Shown here: positions 1 through 8,317 of the stretch, one piece after another
Position numbering within the stretch: the first letter of the stretch is position 1
Layout: every line of letters begins with the position of its first letter
Position numbers and translations under genes: made by a program
The notes under the pieces: model-generated
What the model was told of the DNA's origin: nothing
What the model saw: the letters and a program-made list of their open reading frames with translations, nothing else
The model's database searches: none
Assembly: GCF_037126245.1 (NCBI RefSeq)
Contig: NZ_CP136925.1
Span: forward strand, 2,620,001-2,684,000
Direction: 5' to 3'
Length of the DNA: 64,000 nt
Source: Mangrovimonas cancribranchiae
GTDB taxonomy: Bacteria > Bacteroidota > Bacteroidia > Flavobacteriales > Flavobacteriaceae

Positions 1-2
1 TA

Positions 3-287
3 CACAAATTAGTCTTATTACTACACTTGATAAAAGTATCTCAAGAAAAGGATTTTTATAGTCAAATAAGTCTTGAGACTCTTAATCTGGCGATTGAACT
101 AAATGAGTTTTATTATTCCAACTTCAAGCTAATAACCGATAAATGCACACAACCAACACCCCTTAATAAAAAAGATGTTGTTAATGAGGTTATTAATATG
201 GCTAAAAACAATAATGTTCCACAAAATATTATAGGTCAATTAACAGGCTATAGCAATGGCTATGTGAGTAAATTATGGAATAGGTAG
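3..287 (+). CDS. Hypothetical protein with C-terminal HTH-like segment (5' partial)
   Basis: The reading frame is open from the window edge to the stop at 287, so the true start probably lies upstream; a TTG at 27 is the first candidate inside the window. The last 30 residues (VPQNIIGQLTGYSNGYVSKL) have the spacing of a helix-turn-helix of the type that selects a next step by sequence, as in small phage or plasmid regulators. Nothing else is recognisable. It lies upstream of a TOPRIM-like gene in what looks like a mobile element, so a regulatory or excisionase-like role is a guess only. Confidence 0.55.
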   Translation, partial: HKLVLLLHLIKVSQEKDFYSQISLETLNLAIELNEFYYSNFKLITDKCTQPTPLNKKDVVNEVINMAKNNNVPQNIIGQLTGYSNGYVSKLWNR

Positions 288-288
288 A

Positions 289-494
289 GGAAACTGGAAA
301 CTGGAAACTGGAAAGCGCAAACCCTTATAAACATTAGCGGTTTAAGGTTTTTTGTTAAAAATTAAAGTTTCCTAAAAAAATCATTTTTATAAAAACATAG
401 ACACAAGAGGAAACTTGAGGGTTGTTTCAAATCTTTGTTAAGCGTTGTAAACACTATACTTAACGCTATGTAGTTTCCAGTTTCCAGTTTCCTA
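289..494. repeat. Region bounded by inverted GGAAACT repeats
   Basis: Positions 289-315 hold about four direct copies of the 7-mer GGAAACT. Positions 471-494 hold the reverse complement (AGTTTCC) three times. The two blocks therefore form long inverted arms about 155 bp apart. Between them are AGCGTT (440-445) and AACGCT (461-466), another inverted pair, and further isolated GTTTCC/GGAAAC words. There is no gene. Iterated short repeats upstream of a primase-like gene are compatible with a replication or regulatory site of a mobile element, but this is inference. Confidence 0.5.
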
Positions 495-513
495 AATGGA
501 AAAATAAAAAAGC

Positions 514-1458
514 ATGAGAAAATTAGAAAAAATAGATACTAAATATAAATTCTCTAGGAAAAGAGATAGAAATATAATAACGCCTTGTTGTAACAAGAAA
601 AACGGCGGTGGTTTTGTGCATTATGAAAACCAGCCTAAACGGTTTGGATATTGTCATTATTGCGACACAACAACATTACCACCTATATTGTATAAAGATA
701 GCGCAGGCAACTTGTTTACCTATAATGATGTTATTCAGCAATTTGAGAGTTATAATAGTATTGTTGAACCTATTGTTGCAACAACCCAACCAAAAACAAC
801 CAGCATCCCTCAAAAGTTTATTCCAGAGAATAAGATTTGGGACGCGTATAGTAAGCTGCCAGAAAACAACCTCTTAAAATATTTACGTAAAACCTATGGC
901 GACAATAGAGTTGACAAAGCATGTAAAGAATATGCCCTAGGAACTAGTGATGATGGAGGTGTTATGTTTTGGAGTATTAATACAGATTTACAAGTTCAGA
1001 AGCTAAAAATATCATACTACGATACCAATGGTCGACGTAAAAAGAAATTCAAAGCTCCTTATCTAAATGACAAAGGGTATTATTCATGCTTATTTGGTGA
1101 ACACTTGTTAATTCCTAGTTGCAAAGATAGGCAACGAATTGTTTTAGTAGAAAGTGAAAAAACGGCTATTGTTGGAAGTATTGTTTTACCAAAATTCACA
1201 TGGTTAGCTTATGGTGGTTTAACTCAATTAACTGTAAAAAAAGCACATTGTTTAAAAGGGTATCAACGAGTGTTGGTAATTCCTGATTTCAGTAGCAAAG
1301 CAATTAAAGCAATAAGCAAAAGAATCACGGAGCTCAAAGAGTTAGGGATAAACTTAAATATACTAGACTTAACGCAAGGTATGACTGATACGCAAAGAGA
1401 TAATCTAGGTATTTATGGTTATGACCTAGAAGATATTATAAGAAAAATACCTAGCTAA
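514..1458 (+). CDS. Zinc-finger/TOPRIM-like protein (DUF6371-like, primase-related)
   Basis: 314 residues. An N-terminal cysteine cluster (C25, C26, C47, C50) looks like a zinc ribbon of the kind found in DnaG-type primases. The C-terminal half has VLVESEKTA at residues 210-218, then YGG and a VIPD segment near residue 257; this order of an acidic residue plus a later aspartate is TOPRIM-like. Proteins of this organisation (DUF6371 in Bacteroidota) are common in plasmids and integrated elements. The family name is from memory and not searched. The start at 514 follows an A-rich leader. A Rho-independent terminator follows at 1481. Likely role: DNA metabolism of the resident mobile element. 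Confidence 0.6.
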   Translation: MRKLEKIDTKYKFSRKRDRNIITPCCNKKNGGGFVHYENQPKRFGYCHYCDTTTLPPILYKDSAGNLFTYNDVIQQFESYNSIVEPIVATTQPKTTSIPQKFIPENKIWDAYSKLPENNLLKYLRKTYGDNRVDKACKEYALGTSDDGGVMFWSINTDLQVQKLKISYYDTNGRRKKKFKAPYLNDKGYYSCLFGEHLLIPSCKDRQRIVLVESEKTAIVGSIVLPKFTWLAYGGLTQLTVKKAHCLKGYQRVLVIPDFSSKAIKAISKRITELKELGINLNILDLTQGMTDTQRDNLGIYGYDLEDIIRKIPS

Positions 1459-1480
1459 AGAATACGAAATATAAGAAATA

Positions 1481-1507
1481 AAAAAGGGCAAGTTTATTTG
1501 CCCTTTC
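1481..1507 (+). terminator. Rho-independent terminator after the TOPRIM-like gene
   Basis: An A-run is followed by GGGCAA, a short loop, TTGCCC and TTTC. It sits 23 bp after the stop codon at 1458. Confidence 0.75.
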
Positions 1508-1923
1508 ATAATAAATGTAATTCTTGAGTATTTCATCGCGAAGCATTTATGTATATTTGTGAGGTACGTACTTGGAAAACCGCGTACTTAGTCACATCAC
1601 AAATATACAAGATTCAAAAGAAATACTATAAAAGAAAAAACCGCCGCCGCAACCGCCATAAAAACCGCCGCTAAAAAATAACGGCGGCGGCGTGTAAAAC
1701 CGCTGTTTATACTTGTTAATATCAAGAATAACGGTTAATAAGTAAAACAACCAACCGCAAAAGTGCAATTAATATAAAAAAGCGCATTGTTATTACGCCG
1801 CTAATTTTTACTAAATGGTGGTAAACATCAACCATTAAATTTTCATGATAAAGTAATACGCAATTTTAAAACTTCAATAGTTGCTAGTTATTAAAAACAA
1901 AGTTTTAATTTAAAAAATTTATT
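1508..1923. other. Non-coding region with nested palindromes and CCGCCG-rich hairpins
   Basis: No credible gene is present. It contains (1) a nested palindrome: GTATATTTGTGA at 1551-1562 pairs perfectly with 1597-1608, and outside it AGTATTTC (1528-1535) pairs with GAAATACT (1620-1627); inside are GTACG-type words; (2) a GC-rich patch at about 1638-1693, with several CCGCCG runs answered by CGGCGGCGGCG, standing out from the AT-rich surroundings; (3) an A/T-rich stretch leading to the gene at 1924. The structure suggests a recombination, replication or regulatory site of the element. Confidence 0.5.
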
Positions 1924-2766
1924 ATGATGAATTATCAAAAAAACAGAAATCAAGAACTAGAACCAGCTTTAGGAGGTTTTTTCTCCTGGCTAGGTAGAGC
2001 AGTTAGAAATGTAGCAAATGCAGTATTAGAAGTATCGCATAATCCTACATTTATTATTAATATAATAAAAGATGCCGTTGACGGTGGTAGTTTTACCGTT
2101 GGTTACGGGTGTAGATTAGATCCTGGATTTGCAGAAACCGATGTGGTTTGCTCGTATAGTAACCGTGTAGGCGAAATCCCATTAACATCCTCTGACGAAA
2201 TGACGTTGGATAATTGGGTTAATTATAAGTTTACGCCATTTTTTAAAAGATACTTTGAGGATTTAAAAAACCTTAATGAATCTAACGCAACAATGGCGCA
2301 ATTCATAGAGCATTATAATAACACGCAAGAATTTATTGCGGTTTTAAAATGGCACATATCCAATATGCATTATGCTATTGGCTCTTTGTCAACAAATGCG
2401 TTTGACGCTAGAAAACAGTTTTTAAGCTCTCAAATTGAGGTTATCAAGTCAGATTTAAACAAGTATATGACTGATGCGGGTGTAGATACCGCCGCAACTG
2501 AAAAAACTGCGGATATAAGCACGGCGAAATATGCGGTACTAGATTTAGATTTACCTAACAGTATAGAGGTAACCTATTTAAGCAAACAGCAAACAGTTGA
2601 AACCATTAGCCAGGAGTTGCCAACCACGGCAACCACCGCCGCAACCGCCACTAAAAAACCTGTTAAACTGAAAAGCCTAGCTTTGTGGACTATTATCGGT
2701 ATAGGATTGTTTACATTAGCAACCAAACAAACAACCACAAACAGTAAACCAAAAACACACGCATAA
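1924..2766 (+). CDS. Unknown protein with a C-terminal membrane segment
   Basis: 280 residues, no family recognised. The start region reads ATGATG at 1924; either Met could be used. Near the N-terminus there is a Leu-Gly-Gly followed by an amphipathic stretch (FFSWLGRAVRNV). The middle is rich in acidic and aromatic residues. Residues about 205-245 are a low-complexity Thr/Ala linker, then Lys-rich residues, then a single hydrophobic segment (LWTIIGIGLFTLA) and a short polar tail. This is the layout of a single-pass C-terminally anchored protein. Its last roughly 50 codons and its terminator are duplicated just downstream (2926-3271). Confidence 0.6.
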   Translation: MMNYQKNRNQELEPALGGFFSWLGRAVRNVANAVLEVSHNPTFIINIIKDAVDGGSFTVGYGCRLDPGFAETDVVCSYSNRVGEIPLTSSDEMTLDNWVNYKFTPFFKRYFEDLKNLNESNATMAQFIEHYNNTQEFIAVLKWHISNMHYAIGSLSTNAFDARKQFLSSQIEVIKSDLNKYMTDAGVDTAATEKTADISTAKYAVLDLDLPNSIEVTYLSKQQTVETISQELPTTATTAATATKKPVKLKSLALWTIIGIGLFTLATKQTTTNSKPKTHA

Positions 2767-2791
2767 GCGTAATTTTAGCAACTATTTTATT

Positions 2792-2826
2792 GAGCGGTTA
2801 GCATTTTATGTTAGCCGCTTTTTTAA
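2792..2826 (+). terminator. Rho-independent terminator (first copy)
   Basis: GAGCGGTTAGC and GTTAGCCGCT form a stem with two G:T pairs, followed by a T-run. An identical copy occurs at 3236-3271 as part of the tandem duplication. Confidence 0.7.
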
Positions 2827-2926
2827 TTTAGTATTTCTTCTTTGTGTCTTTCAATAAATCTTTCCCACTCCTTTTTCCACTTACGAAAGTTCTTTTTTGC
2901 CTGTCTTAACTCTTTTTTAGCAAAAT
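2827..2926 (-). pseudogene. Truncated 3' copy of the 69-aa basic/acidic coiled gene
   Basis: This stretch is a near-identical copy of the 3' part of the minus-strand gene at 3268-3477. Homology stops abruptly at AAATACG near 2926, where the sequence jumps into the Thr/Ala linker of the neighbouring plus-strand gene. It is a by-product of a tandem duplication whose junction lies at about 2926/2927. Confidence 0.7.
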
Positions 2927-3211
2927 ACGGTAACCACCGCCGCAACCGCCACTAAAAAACCTGTTAAACTGAAAAGCCTAGCTTTGTGGACTATTATCGG
3001 TATAGGATTGTTTACATTAGCAAACAAACAACCACAAACAGTTGAAACCATTAGCCAGGAGTTGCCAACCACGGTAACCACCGCCGCAACCACCACTAAA
3101 AAACCTGTTAAACTGAAAAGCCTAGCTTTGTGGACTATTATCGGTATAGGATTGTTTACATTAGCAACCAAACAAACAACCACAAACAGTAAACCAAAAA
3201 CACACGCATAA
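2926..3211 (+). pseudogene. 5'-truncated duplicate of the 1924-2766 gene, with internal repeat
   Basis: The frame encodes the Thr/Ala linker, the Lys-rich KKPVKLKSLALW block and the membrane segment twice in succession, then the same C-terminus as the intact gene. It has no N-terminal domain and no good start, only a TTG at 2984. It arose by tandem duplication of a unit running from inside the linker of the intact gene to inside the downstream minus-strand gene, followed by an internal expansion. It is probably not functional. Confidence 0.7.
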
Positions 3212-3235
3212 GCGTAATTTTAGCAACTATTTTAT

Positions 3236-3271
3236 TGAGCGGTTAGCATTTTATGTTAGCCGCTTTTTTAA
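3236..3271 (+). terminator. Rho-independent terminator (second copy)
   Basis: Same hairpin and T-run as at 2792-2826. It lies between two converging reading frames and may serve both. Confidence 0.65.
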
Positions 3272-3477
3272 TTTAGTATTTCTTCTTTGTGTCTTTCAAT
3301 AAATCTTTCCCACTCCTTATTCCACTTACGAAATCTCTTTTTTGCCTGTCTTAACTCTTTTTTAGCAAAATACGCTTGTTTTTTAGCTCCCCTTAAGTCT
3401 TTCCTAAGCTCACGATTAAGTTGTTTTCTTTCTTCTGAAGTTAAAAGGTGGTTTTGATTAAGTTTTAAATTAGTCAT
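3268..3477 (-). CDS. Small charged helical protein, unknown
   Basis: 69 residues from the ATG at 3477. A longer frame back to 3537 exists, but its upstream residues look like translated spacer and the ATG at 3477 follows an A/T-rich leader. The protein is almost all Lys, Arg, Glu and Gln in a helical pattern (EERKQLNRELRKDLRGAKKQ), compatible with a short coiled coil or nucleic-acid-binding helix. A truncated copy of its 3' end lies at 2827-2926. Function unknown; it belongs to the mobile-element region. Confidence 0.5.
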   Translation of the reverse strand: MTNLKLNQNHLLTSEERKQLNRELRKDLRGAKKQAYFAKKELRQAKKRFRKWNKEWERFIERHKEEILN

Positions 3478-3568
3478 AAAAAAACAGTTTTTTCGGCATA
3501 ATCTCGGCAAAATAAACAAATAAAAAACCGTAAACATCTAAATATTAGATACATACGGTTTTTACAAG

Positions 3569-3650
3569 TACTCGAGGTGGGAATCGAACCCACACTCCCG
3601 AAAGAACCGGATTTTGAATCCGGCGCGTCTACCAATTCCGCCACTCGAGC
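3569..3650 (-). tRNA. tRNA-Leu (anticodon CAA)
   Basis: Reading the minus strand, a 7-bp acceptor stem (GCTCGAG with CTCGAGT), D-arm GGCGGAATTGGTAGAC, anticodon stem CCGGA/TCCGG with loop TTCAAAA, a long variable arm typical of Leu, and the T-loop GGTTCGAATCC are all present. CCA is not encoded. The accessory segment to its left is consistent with the common use of tRNA genes as integration sites, although no attachment repeat was identified. Confidence 0.95.
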
Positions 3651-3733
3651 AAAAGGACTGCAAAATTATAAAATAATTTATTACCACCCATTAAAATAGT
3701 GGCTTTTATCCTTTTACAAACAAAATAAATTCA

Positions 3734-3741
3734 TAAATTTG
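3734..3741 (+). promoter_or_regulatory. -7 promoter element for prs (TAnnTTTG)
   Basis: TAAATTTG matches the Bacteroidota -7 consensus and lies 54 bp before the prs start. No clear -33 TTG is visible, so confidence is moderate. Confidence 0.45.
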
Positions 3742-3794
3742 CACCTCATTAAAAACAAGTAGATTTTTATTGACTCTATAACAGCACATTATCA

Positions 3795-4736
3795 ATGACA
3801 AAGATTAAAACCAAAGCCAAAATTTTTGCATGTTCGCAAAGTCAAGTTTTAGCCGAAAAAATTGCTAAAGCTTACGGTGAAGATCTTGGTAAAATTATAA
3901 CATCTACTTATAGCGATGGTGAATTTCAACCTTCTTTCGAAGAATCTGTTAGAGGTGCTAGATTATTTATCATTGGGTCGACCAACCCTAGCTCAGAAAA
4001 TTTAATGGAAATGTTGTTAATGCTAGATGCCGCAAAACGTGCCTCGGCAAGACACATTACTGCTGTTATGCCTTATTTTGGTTGGGCAAGACAAGATAGA
4101 AAAGACAAGCCTAGAGTTCCAATAGCAGCAAAATTAGTCGCTAAAATGCTTGAAACAGCTGGAGCAACTAGAATAATAACCATGGATTTACATGCCGATC
4201 AAATTCAAGGATTCTTTGAAAAACCTGTAGATCATCTATTCGCATCAACCATTTTCTTACCTTATCTAAAAGAAAAAGGGTTAGACAATTTAACAATTGC
4301 TTCGCCAGATATGGGTGGTTCTAAAAGAGCATACGCCTATTCTAAAGCTTTAGAAAGCGATGTTGTCATTTGTTACAAACAAAGAGCAAAAGCCAATGTT
4401 ATTTCTCATATGGAATTAATTGGTGATGTAACAGGAAAGAATGTTGTTTTAGTAGATGACATGGTTGATACTGCTGGAACACTAACTAAAGCAGCCGATT
4501 TAATGATGGAACGTGGTGCAAAGAGCGTAAGAGCTATTTGTACACATCCTATTTTATCGGGGAATGCTTATGAAAAAATAGAAAATTCGCAACTTGAAGA
4601 ATTAATTGTTACCGACTCTATTCCATTAAGTCAAGAAAGTAGCAAAATAACTGTTTTAAGTTGCGCCGAACTTTTTGCAAGTGTGATGTACAACGTACAC
4701 CATAACCAATCAATAAGTTCTAAATTTGTAATGTAA
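3795..4736 (+). CDS. prs: Ribose-phosphate pyrophosphokinase
   Basis: 313 residues, the usual length. The enzyme makes PRPP from ribose 5-phosphate and ATP for nucleotide, His and Trp synthesis in the cytoplasm. Visible signatures are the ATP-binding flexible-loop region with FGWARQDRKDKPR, the Mg-binding DLHADQIQGFF, and the PRPP loop VLVDDMVDTAGT at roughly residues 218-229. It is followed by rplY after 23 bp and then pth, an order common in Flavobacteriaceae. A TAnnTTTG element lies upstream. Confidence 0.97.
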   Translation: MTKIKTKAKIFACSQSQVLAEKIAKAYGEDLGKIITSTYSDGEFQPSFEESVRGARLFIIGSTNPSSENLMEMLLMLDAAKRASARHITAVMPYFGWARQDRKDKPRVPIAAKLVAKMLETAGATRIITMDLHADQIQGFFEKPVDHLFASTIFLPYLKEKGLDNLTIASPDMGGSKRAYAYSKALESDVVICYKQRAKANVISHMELIGDVTGKNVVLVDDMVDTAGTLTKAADLMMERGAKSVRAICTHPILSGNAYEKIENSQLEELIVTDSIPLSQESSKITVLSCAELFASVMYNVHHNQSISSKFVM

Positions 4737-4759
4737 TTAATAATTAATAAATACGAATA

Positions 4760-5410
4760 ATGAAATCAATTACGATCAACGGATCTAAAAGAGAAAGCGT
4801 AGGCAAGAAATCAACAAAAGCCTTACGTAATGCTGGACAGGTTCCTTGCGTATTATACGGAGGAAACACACCAGTACATTTTGCAGCTGACGAAGTAGCG
4901 TTTAACAAACTGGTTTACACTCCAAACGCTCACACAGTTGTAATTGAACTAGATAATGGAGAAACTTACCAAGGTGTTATGCAAGACATCCAGTTTCACC
5001 CTGTAACAGATGCTATTCTTCACGTAGACTTTTACGAACTTCATGAAGGTAAGCCAATTACTATGGAAGTTCCTGTTCACTTTACAGGAAACTCTAAAGG
5101 TGTAAAAGCTGGTGGTGTATTACGTAAAAACTCTCGTAGATTACGCGTAAAAGCATTACCTAAAAACTTACCAGATTTTATAGAAGTAGATATTACGCCT
5201 TTAAAAATTGGAAACAAACTTTATGTAGGCGATTTACAACACGAGTTATACCGCATCATGCAAACAGACAATACTGTAGTATGTCAAATTAAACGTGCAA
5301 GATTAGCTATGGCTATTGCCGTTGATGATGAGGATGAAGACGAGCTAGAAGAAGGTGCTGAAGCAACAGCAGAAGGCGATACTCCAGCTGAAGGAGATGC
5401 TCAAGAATAA
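4760..5410 (+). CDS. rplY: 50S ribosomal protein L25/general stress protein Ctc
   Basis: 216 residues. The N-terminal 90 residues form the 5S rRNA-binding L25 domain ([20 protein letters not shown]); the following roughly 95 residues form the TL5/CTC C-terminal domain; the last 30 are an acidic Glu/Asp/Ala tail, common in the long bacteroidotal form. It binds 5S rRNA in the large ribosomal subunit. It is probably co-transcribed with prs and ends at a strong terminator at 5436. Confidence 0.96.
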   Translation: MKSITINGSKRESVGKKSTKALRNAGQVPCVLYGGNTPVHFAADEVAFNKLVYTPNAHTVVIELDNGETYQGVMQDIQFHPVTDAILHVDFYELHEGKPITMEVPVHFTGNSKGVKAGGVLRKNSRRLRVKALPKNLPDFIEVDITPLKIGNKLYVGDLQHELYRIMQTDNTVVCQIKRARLAMAIAVDDEDEDELEEGAEATAEGDTPAEGDAQE

Positions 5411-5435
5411 ATATTCTTAACAACTTTTATATAAA

Positions 5436-5466
5436 AAGCATCCTGAACTTTCAGGATGCTTTTTTA
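5436..5466 (+). terminator. Terminator after rplY
   Basis: AGCATCCTGA and TCAGGATGCT form a perfect 10-bp stem followed by six T residues, 26 bp after rplY. Confidence 0.9.
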
Positions 5467-5552
5467 CTTTTACAAAAAAACTTATTTTGAAAATCTGTAA
5501 CTATCTTTCCTACATTTTCAAAAAAACGTCAAAAAAGGAAAACACAAATCGT

Positions 5553-6119
5553 ATGAAAAAGTTCCTTATTGTTGGTCTTGGTAACATTGGTGAAAAATAT
5601 CATAATACAAGACACAACATTGGATTTAAAATACTAGACTACCTAGTACAACAAGAAGATATCACTTTCGAAACCAAAAAACTAGGCGATTTAGCTACAT
5701 ACAAATTTAAAGGAAGGCAGTTTATTCTTTTAAAACCTAGTACTTTCATGAACCTAAGTGGCAAGTCTGTATTATATTGGTTAAATAAAGAAAAAATACC
5801 TTTAGAAAACTTACTTATAATAACAGATGATTTAAACTTACCCTTTGGCACAATTAGGTTAAAAACAAAAGGAAGCGATGGTGGACATAACGGTCTAAAA
5901 GACATTCAACAAAAACTAAACACCACTAAATATGCTCGATTTAGATTTGGAATTAGTGATAACTTTAGTAAAGGTAGACAAGTAGATTATGTTTTAGGCC
6001 ACTGGTCTAACGAAGAAGAAGATAAACTTAACGAACGATTAAAAACATCTGTAGAGCTTATAAAATCATTTGGCACAGCAGGTCCAAGCCTAACAATGAA
6101 CACCTTTAACGGAAAATAA
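5553..6119 (+). CDS. pth: Peptidyl-tRNA hydrolase
   Basis: 188 residues from the ATG at 5553. The frame is open back to 5487, but the Pth fold begins at MKKFLIVGLGNIG, so the inner start is chosen. Pth releases peptides from drop-off peptidyl-tRNA. N11, the catalytic His21 in NTRHNIGF, the FMNLSG motif and the Asp of TDDLNLPFG are all visible, and the length fits the family. It has its own leader after the rplY terminator. Confidence 0.96.
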   Translation: MKKFLIVGLGNIGEKYHNTRHNIGFKILDYLVQQEDITFETKKLGDLATYKFKGRQFILLKPSTFMNLSGKSVLYWLNKEKIPLENLLIITDDLNLPFGTIRLKTKGSDGGHNGLKDIQQKLNTTKYARFRFGISDNFSKGRQVDYVLGHWSNEEEDKLNERLKTSVELIKSFGTAGPSLTMNTFNGK

Positions 6120-6204
6120 GTCTTAACCTTTTAACATAATCCCCTGCTTTTTTTGTAAATTTATCACTTACTAACTCACTTTTACATAAAACATATTAAA
6201 AATC

Positions 6205-8235
6205 ATGAAAAAAATTACATTTAGGACACTGTCCTACTTTCTTTTATTCTTTATCTCTTTTAGTGCTTTTTCACAGAAGAAAAACACTAAAAGTAACAAA
6301 GAGATACCGCTTTCAGAATATAATCAAAGATCTCTAGAACTCACAGGTTACATTAAATGCTTAACAGATGAAAATGAGGCCTTATTGCAAGAAAAATATC
6401 CTAATCGTGCTACTAAAGAAGAATTTGAAGCATGGTTAGCCCCAAAGATTCAAAAGACAAAAAGAGATATAAATAACAGAGAAAATGGTCAAAGAGTAGT
6501 AAGAACTATCCCTATTATTTTTCATGTTTTCACAGATGGGTTAGGTGCCGAAAATTTAGACGAATTAACAATCCAAGCTCAGGTTGACCAATTAAATATA
6601 GATTATGCAGATTTGGCCGGTAGTACCTATGCTGTTTCTGCAGATACAGAAATTCAATTTTGTTTAGCCCAAGTTAATGAATCTGGTATTCAATTAGACG
6701 AGCCAGGTATCAATAGAGTTACCTCCTATGGCGACGGCCCTTTTACTAGAAATGACTTTGATACCAGTATGAAAGCTGCTACTCAATGGGATCCTACAAA
6801 ATATTTTAATGTTTGGGTTGCTGATTTATCTGGTGGTATATTAGGTTATGCCCAATTCCCTGACAATTCTGGATTAGATGGGTTAAATGTAGATGGAGGT
6901 CCTGCAAATACAGATGGCGTAGTTGTTTTATATTCTAGTGTAGGAAGCATAGCCAACCCCAACCCTAATGGAGGGCAATATAACGCTGGTAGAACATTAA
7001 CCCATGAAGCTGGTCACTGGTTAGGTTTAAGACATATTTGGGGCGACGGTGGATGTAATGTTGATGACTATTGCGATGACACACCTTTGGCAGGAGATGC
7101 TAATTATGGCTGTCCAAATGTTGATTCATGTGTCTTTGGTAATACTGACCCAGACATGGTTGAAAACTATATGGACTACACAGATGACTCCTGTATGCAT
7201 ACTTTTACAGTAGATCAATCAACTAGAATAGCTGCTGTTATGGATAATTGCCCTAGACGAATGGAATTAGCCTCTTCAAACGTTTGTACTCCAGCTATGG
7301 TTTACGATTTAGATTCACGAGCAACTATTGAAAGTCTTAACATGGACAAATGTGAATTTACAATTACACCAGTTGTAAGGGTATATAACAACGGTAATAA
7401 TACATTAACATCTGCAACTATTAATTATGACATTGACGGTGGAACAAATAACACTATCTCTTGGACTGGCAATTTAGTTAACTATGGTGATTTTGACATG
7501 GTTAATTTACCTGAAATAGCTCTTGGCTCAGGAGACTATACATTTAATGTCTCTACATCTAACCCTAATGGAGCTTCTGATATGAATCCAGCTAACGATG
7601 CTGATGCTGAAGTTGTAGAACTAGGCAATTCATATTTTGGCTCTACATCCATTACGTTAACATTATTAACAGATGATTATGGTTATGAAACCTCATGGGA
7701 CTTTGTAGACTCTAATGGTACAGTGCTTTACAATGGCGGGAATCACCCAACATTAGGAGGCACAAATTTAGAAGACAATACCACATATACAGAAATATTT
7801 ACTATTAGTGATAATGAATGTTATACTTTCACAATTTATGATGACTTTGAAGATGGTATTTGTTGTGATTATGGTAATGGATCTTATGAATTAATGGACA
7901 ACAATAGTACTACCATTTTTACTGGAGGTGAATTTGACGCAACCGAAACAACAACCATATCTACTACTACATTAAGTACAAATGATATAGAGTTTGTTAG
8001 CGGATTAGCGCTTTACCCTAACCCAACAAGTAATGTTTTAAATATAAAAACTACTAATAGCAATTTACCTGATAACTATGCTATTTATAATATGTTAGGA
8101 CAAGTAATCTCTAAAAAAGTTATTTCTAGCGAAAACGACTTAACTATTAACACAGCTAACTTAAGTAATGGTATGTATTTTATAAAAATCTCTAAAGGAG
8201 CTAACGAAGCTACTTTAAGATTTATGAAAAAGTAA
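6205..8235 (+). CDS. Secreted M43-family zinc metalloprotease with T9SS tail
   Basis: 676 residues. Residues 1-24 are a signal peptide ending SAFSQ. HEAGHWLGLRH at residues 267-277 is the extended zinc-binding motif (HExxHxxGxxH), followed by paired cysteines and a Met-turn near M323 (ENYMDY), as in the M43/pappalysin-like group. After a Cys-containing beta-rich region, the last roughly 75 residues (LYPNPTSN ... NLSNGMYFIKI) are a type-A T9SS sorting domain, so the enzyme should be exported and attached to or released from the cell surface. Likely an extracellular peptidase for nutrient protein; its substrate is unknown. Confidence 0.93.
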   Translation: MKKITFRTLSYFLLFFISFSAFSQKKNTKSNKEIPLSEYNQRSLELTGYIKCLTDENEALLQEKYPNRATKEEFEAWLAPKIQKTKRDINNRENGQRVVRTIPIIFHVFTDGLGAENLDELTIQAQVDQLNIDYADLAGSTYAVSADTEIQFCLAQVNESGIQLDEPGINRVTSYGDGPFTRNDFDTSMKAATQWDPTKYFNVWVADLSGGILGYAQFPDNSGLDGLNVDGGPANTDGVVVLYSSVGSIANPNPNGGQYNAGRTLTHEAGHWLGLRHIWGDGGCNVDDYCDDTPLAGDANYGCPNVDSCVFGNTDPDMVENYMDYTDDSCMHTFTVDQSTRIAAVMDNCPRRMELASSNVCTPAMVYDLDSRATIESLNMDKCEFTITPVVRVYNNGNNTLTSATINYDIDGGTNNTISWTGNLVNYGDFDMVNLPEIALGSGDYTFNVSTSNPNGASDMNPANDADAEVVELGNSYFGSTSITLTLLTDDYGYETSWDFVDSNGTVLYNGGNHPTLGGTNLEDNTTYTEIFTISDNECYTFTIYDDFEDGICCDYGNGSYELMDNNSTTIFTGGEFDATETTTISTTTLSTNDIEFVSGLALYPNPTSNVLNIKTTNSNLPDNYAIYNMLGQVISKKVISSENDLTINTANLSNGMYFIKISKGANEATLRFMKK

Positions 8236-8258
8236 ATACAACTTAATTATATATTATT

Positions 8259-8293
8259 AAAGAGGATTGAATAACTTTCAATCCTCTTTTTTT
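8259..8293 (+). terminator. Terminator after the M43 protease
   Basis: AAGAGGATTGA and TCAATCCTCTT form the stem, with a 7-T run. A spurious TTG start for ribF lies inside the stem, which argues for the later start at 8318. Confidence 0.9.
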
Positions 8294-8317
8294 ATTTTTG
8301 TTCTTCATTTATACACT

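Noticed and set aside
1934-2010. Double-glycine bacteriocin leader at the start of the 280-aa protein
   Set aside because: A Leu-Gly-Gly is present, but the protein is far too long and no peptide-processing transporter is nearby.
2917-3183. 88-aa minus-strand frame
   Set aside because: It is the antisense of the duplicated membrane-anchor segments.
8267-8317. Upstream TTG as ribF start
   Set aside because: It lies inside the stem of the preceding terminator; the TTG at 8318 gives the normal protein length.
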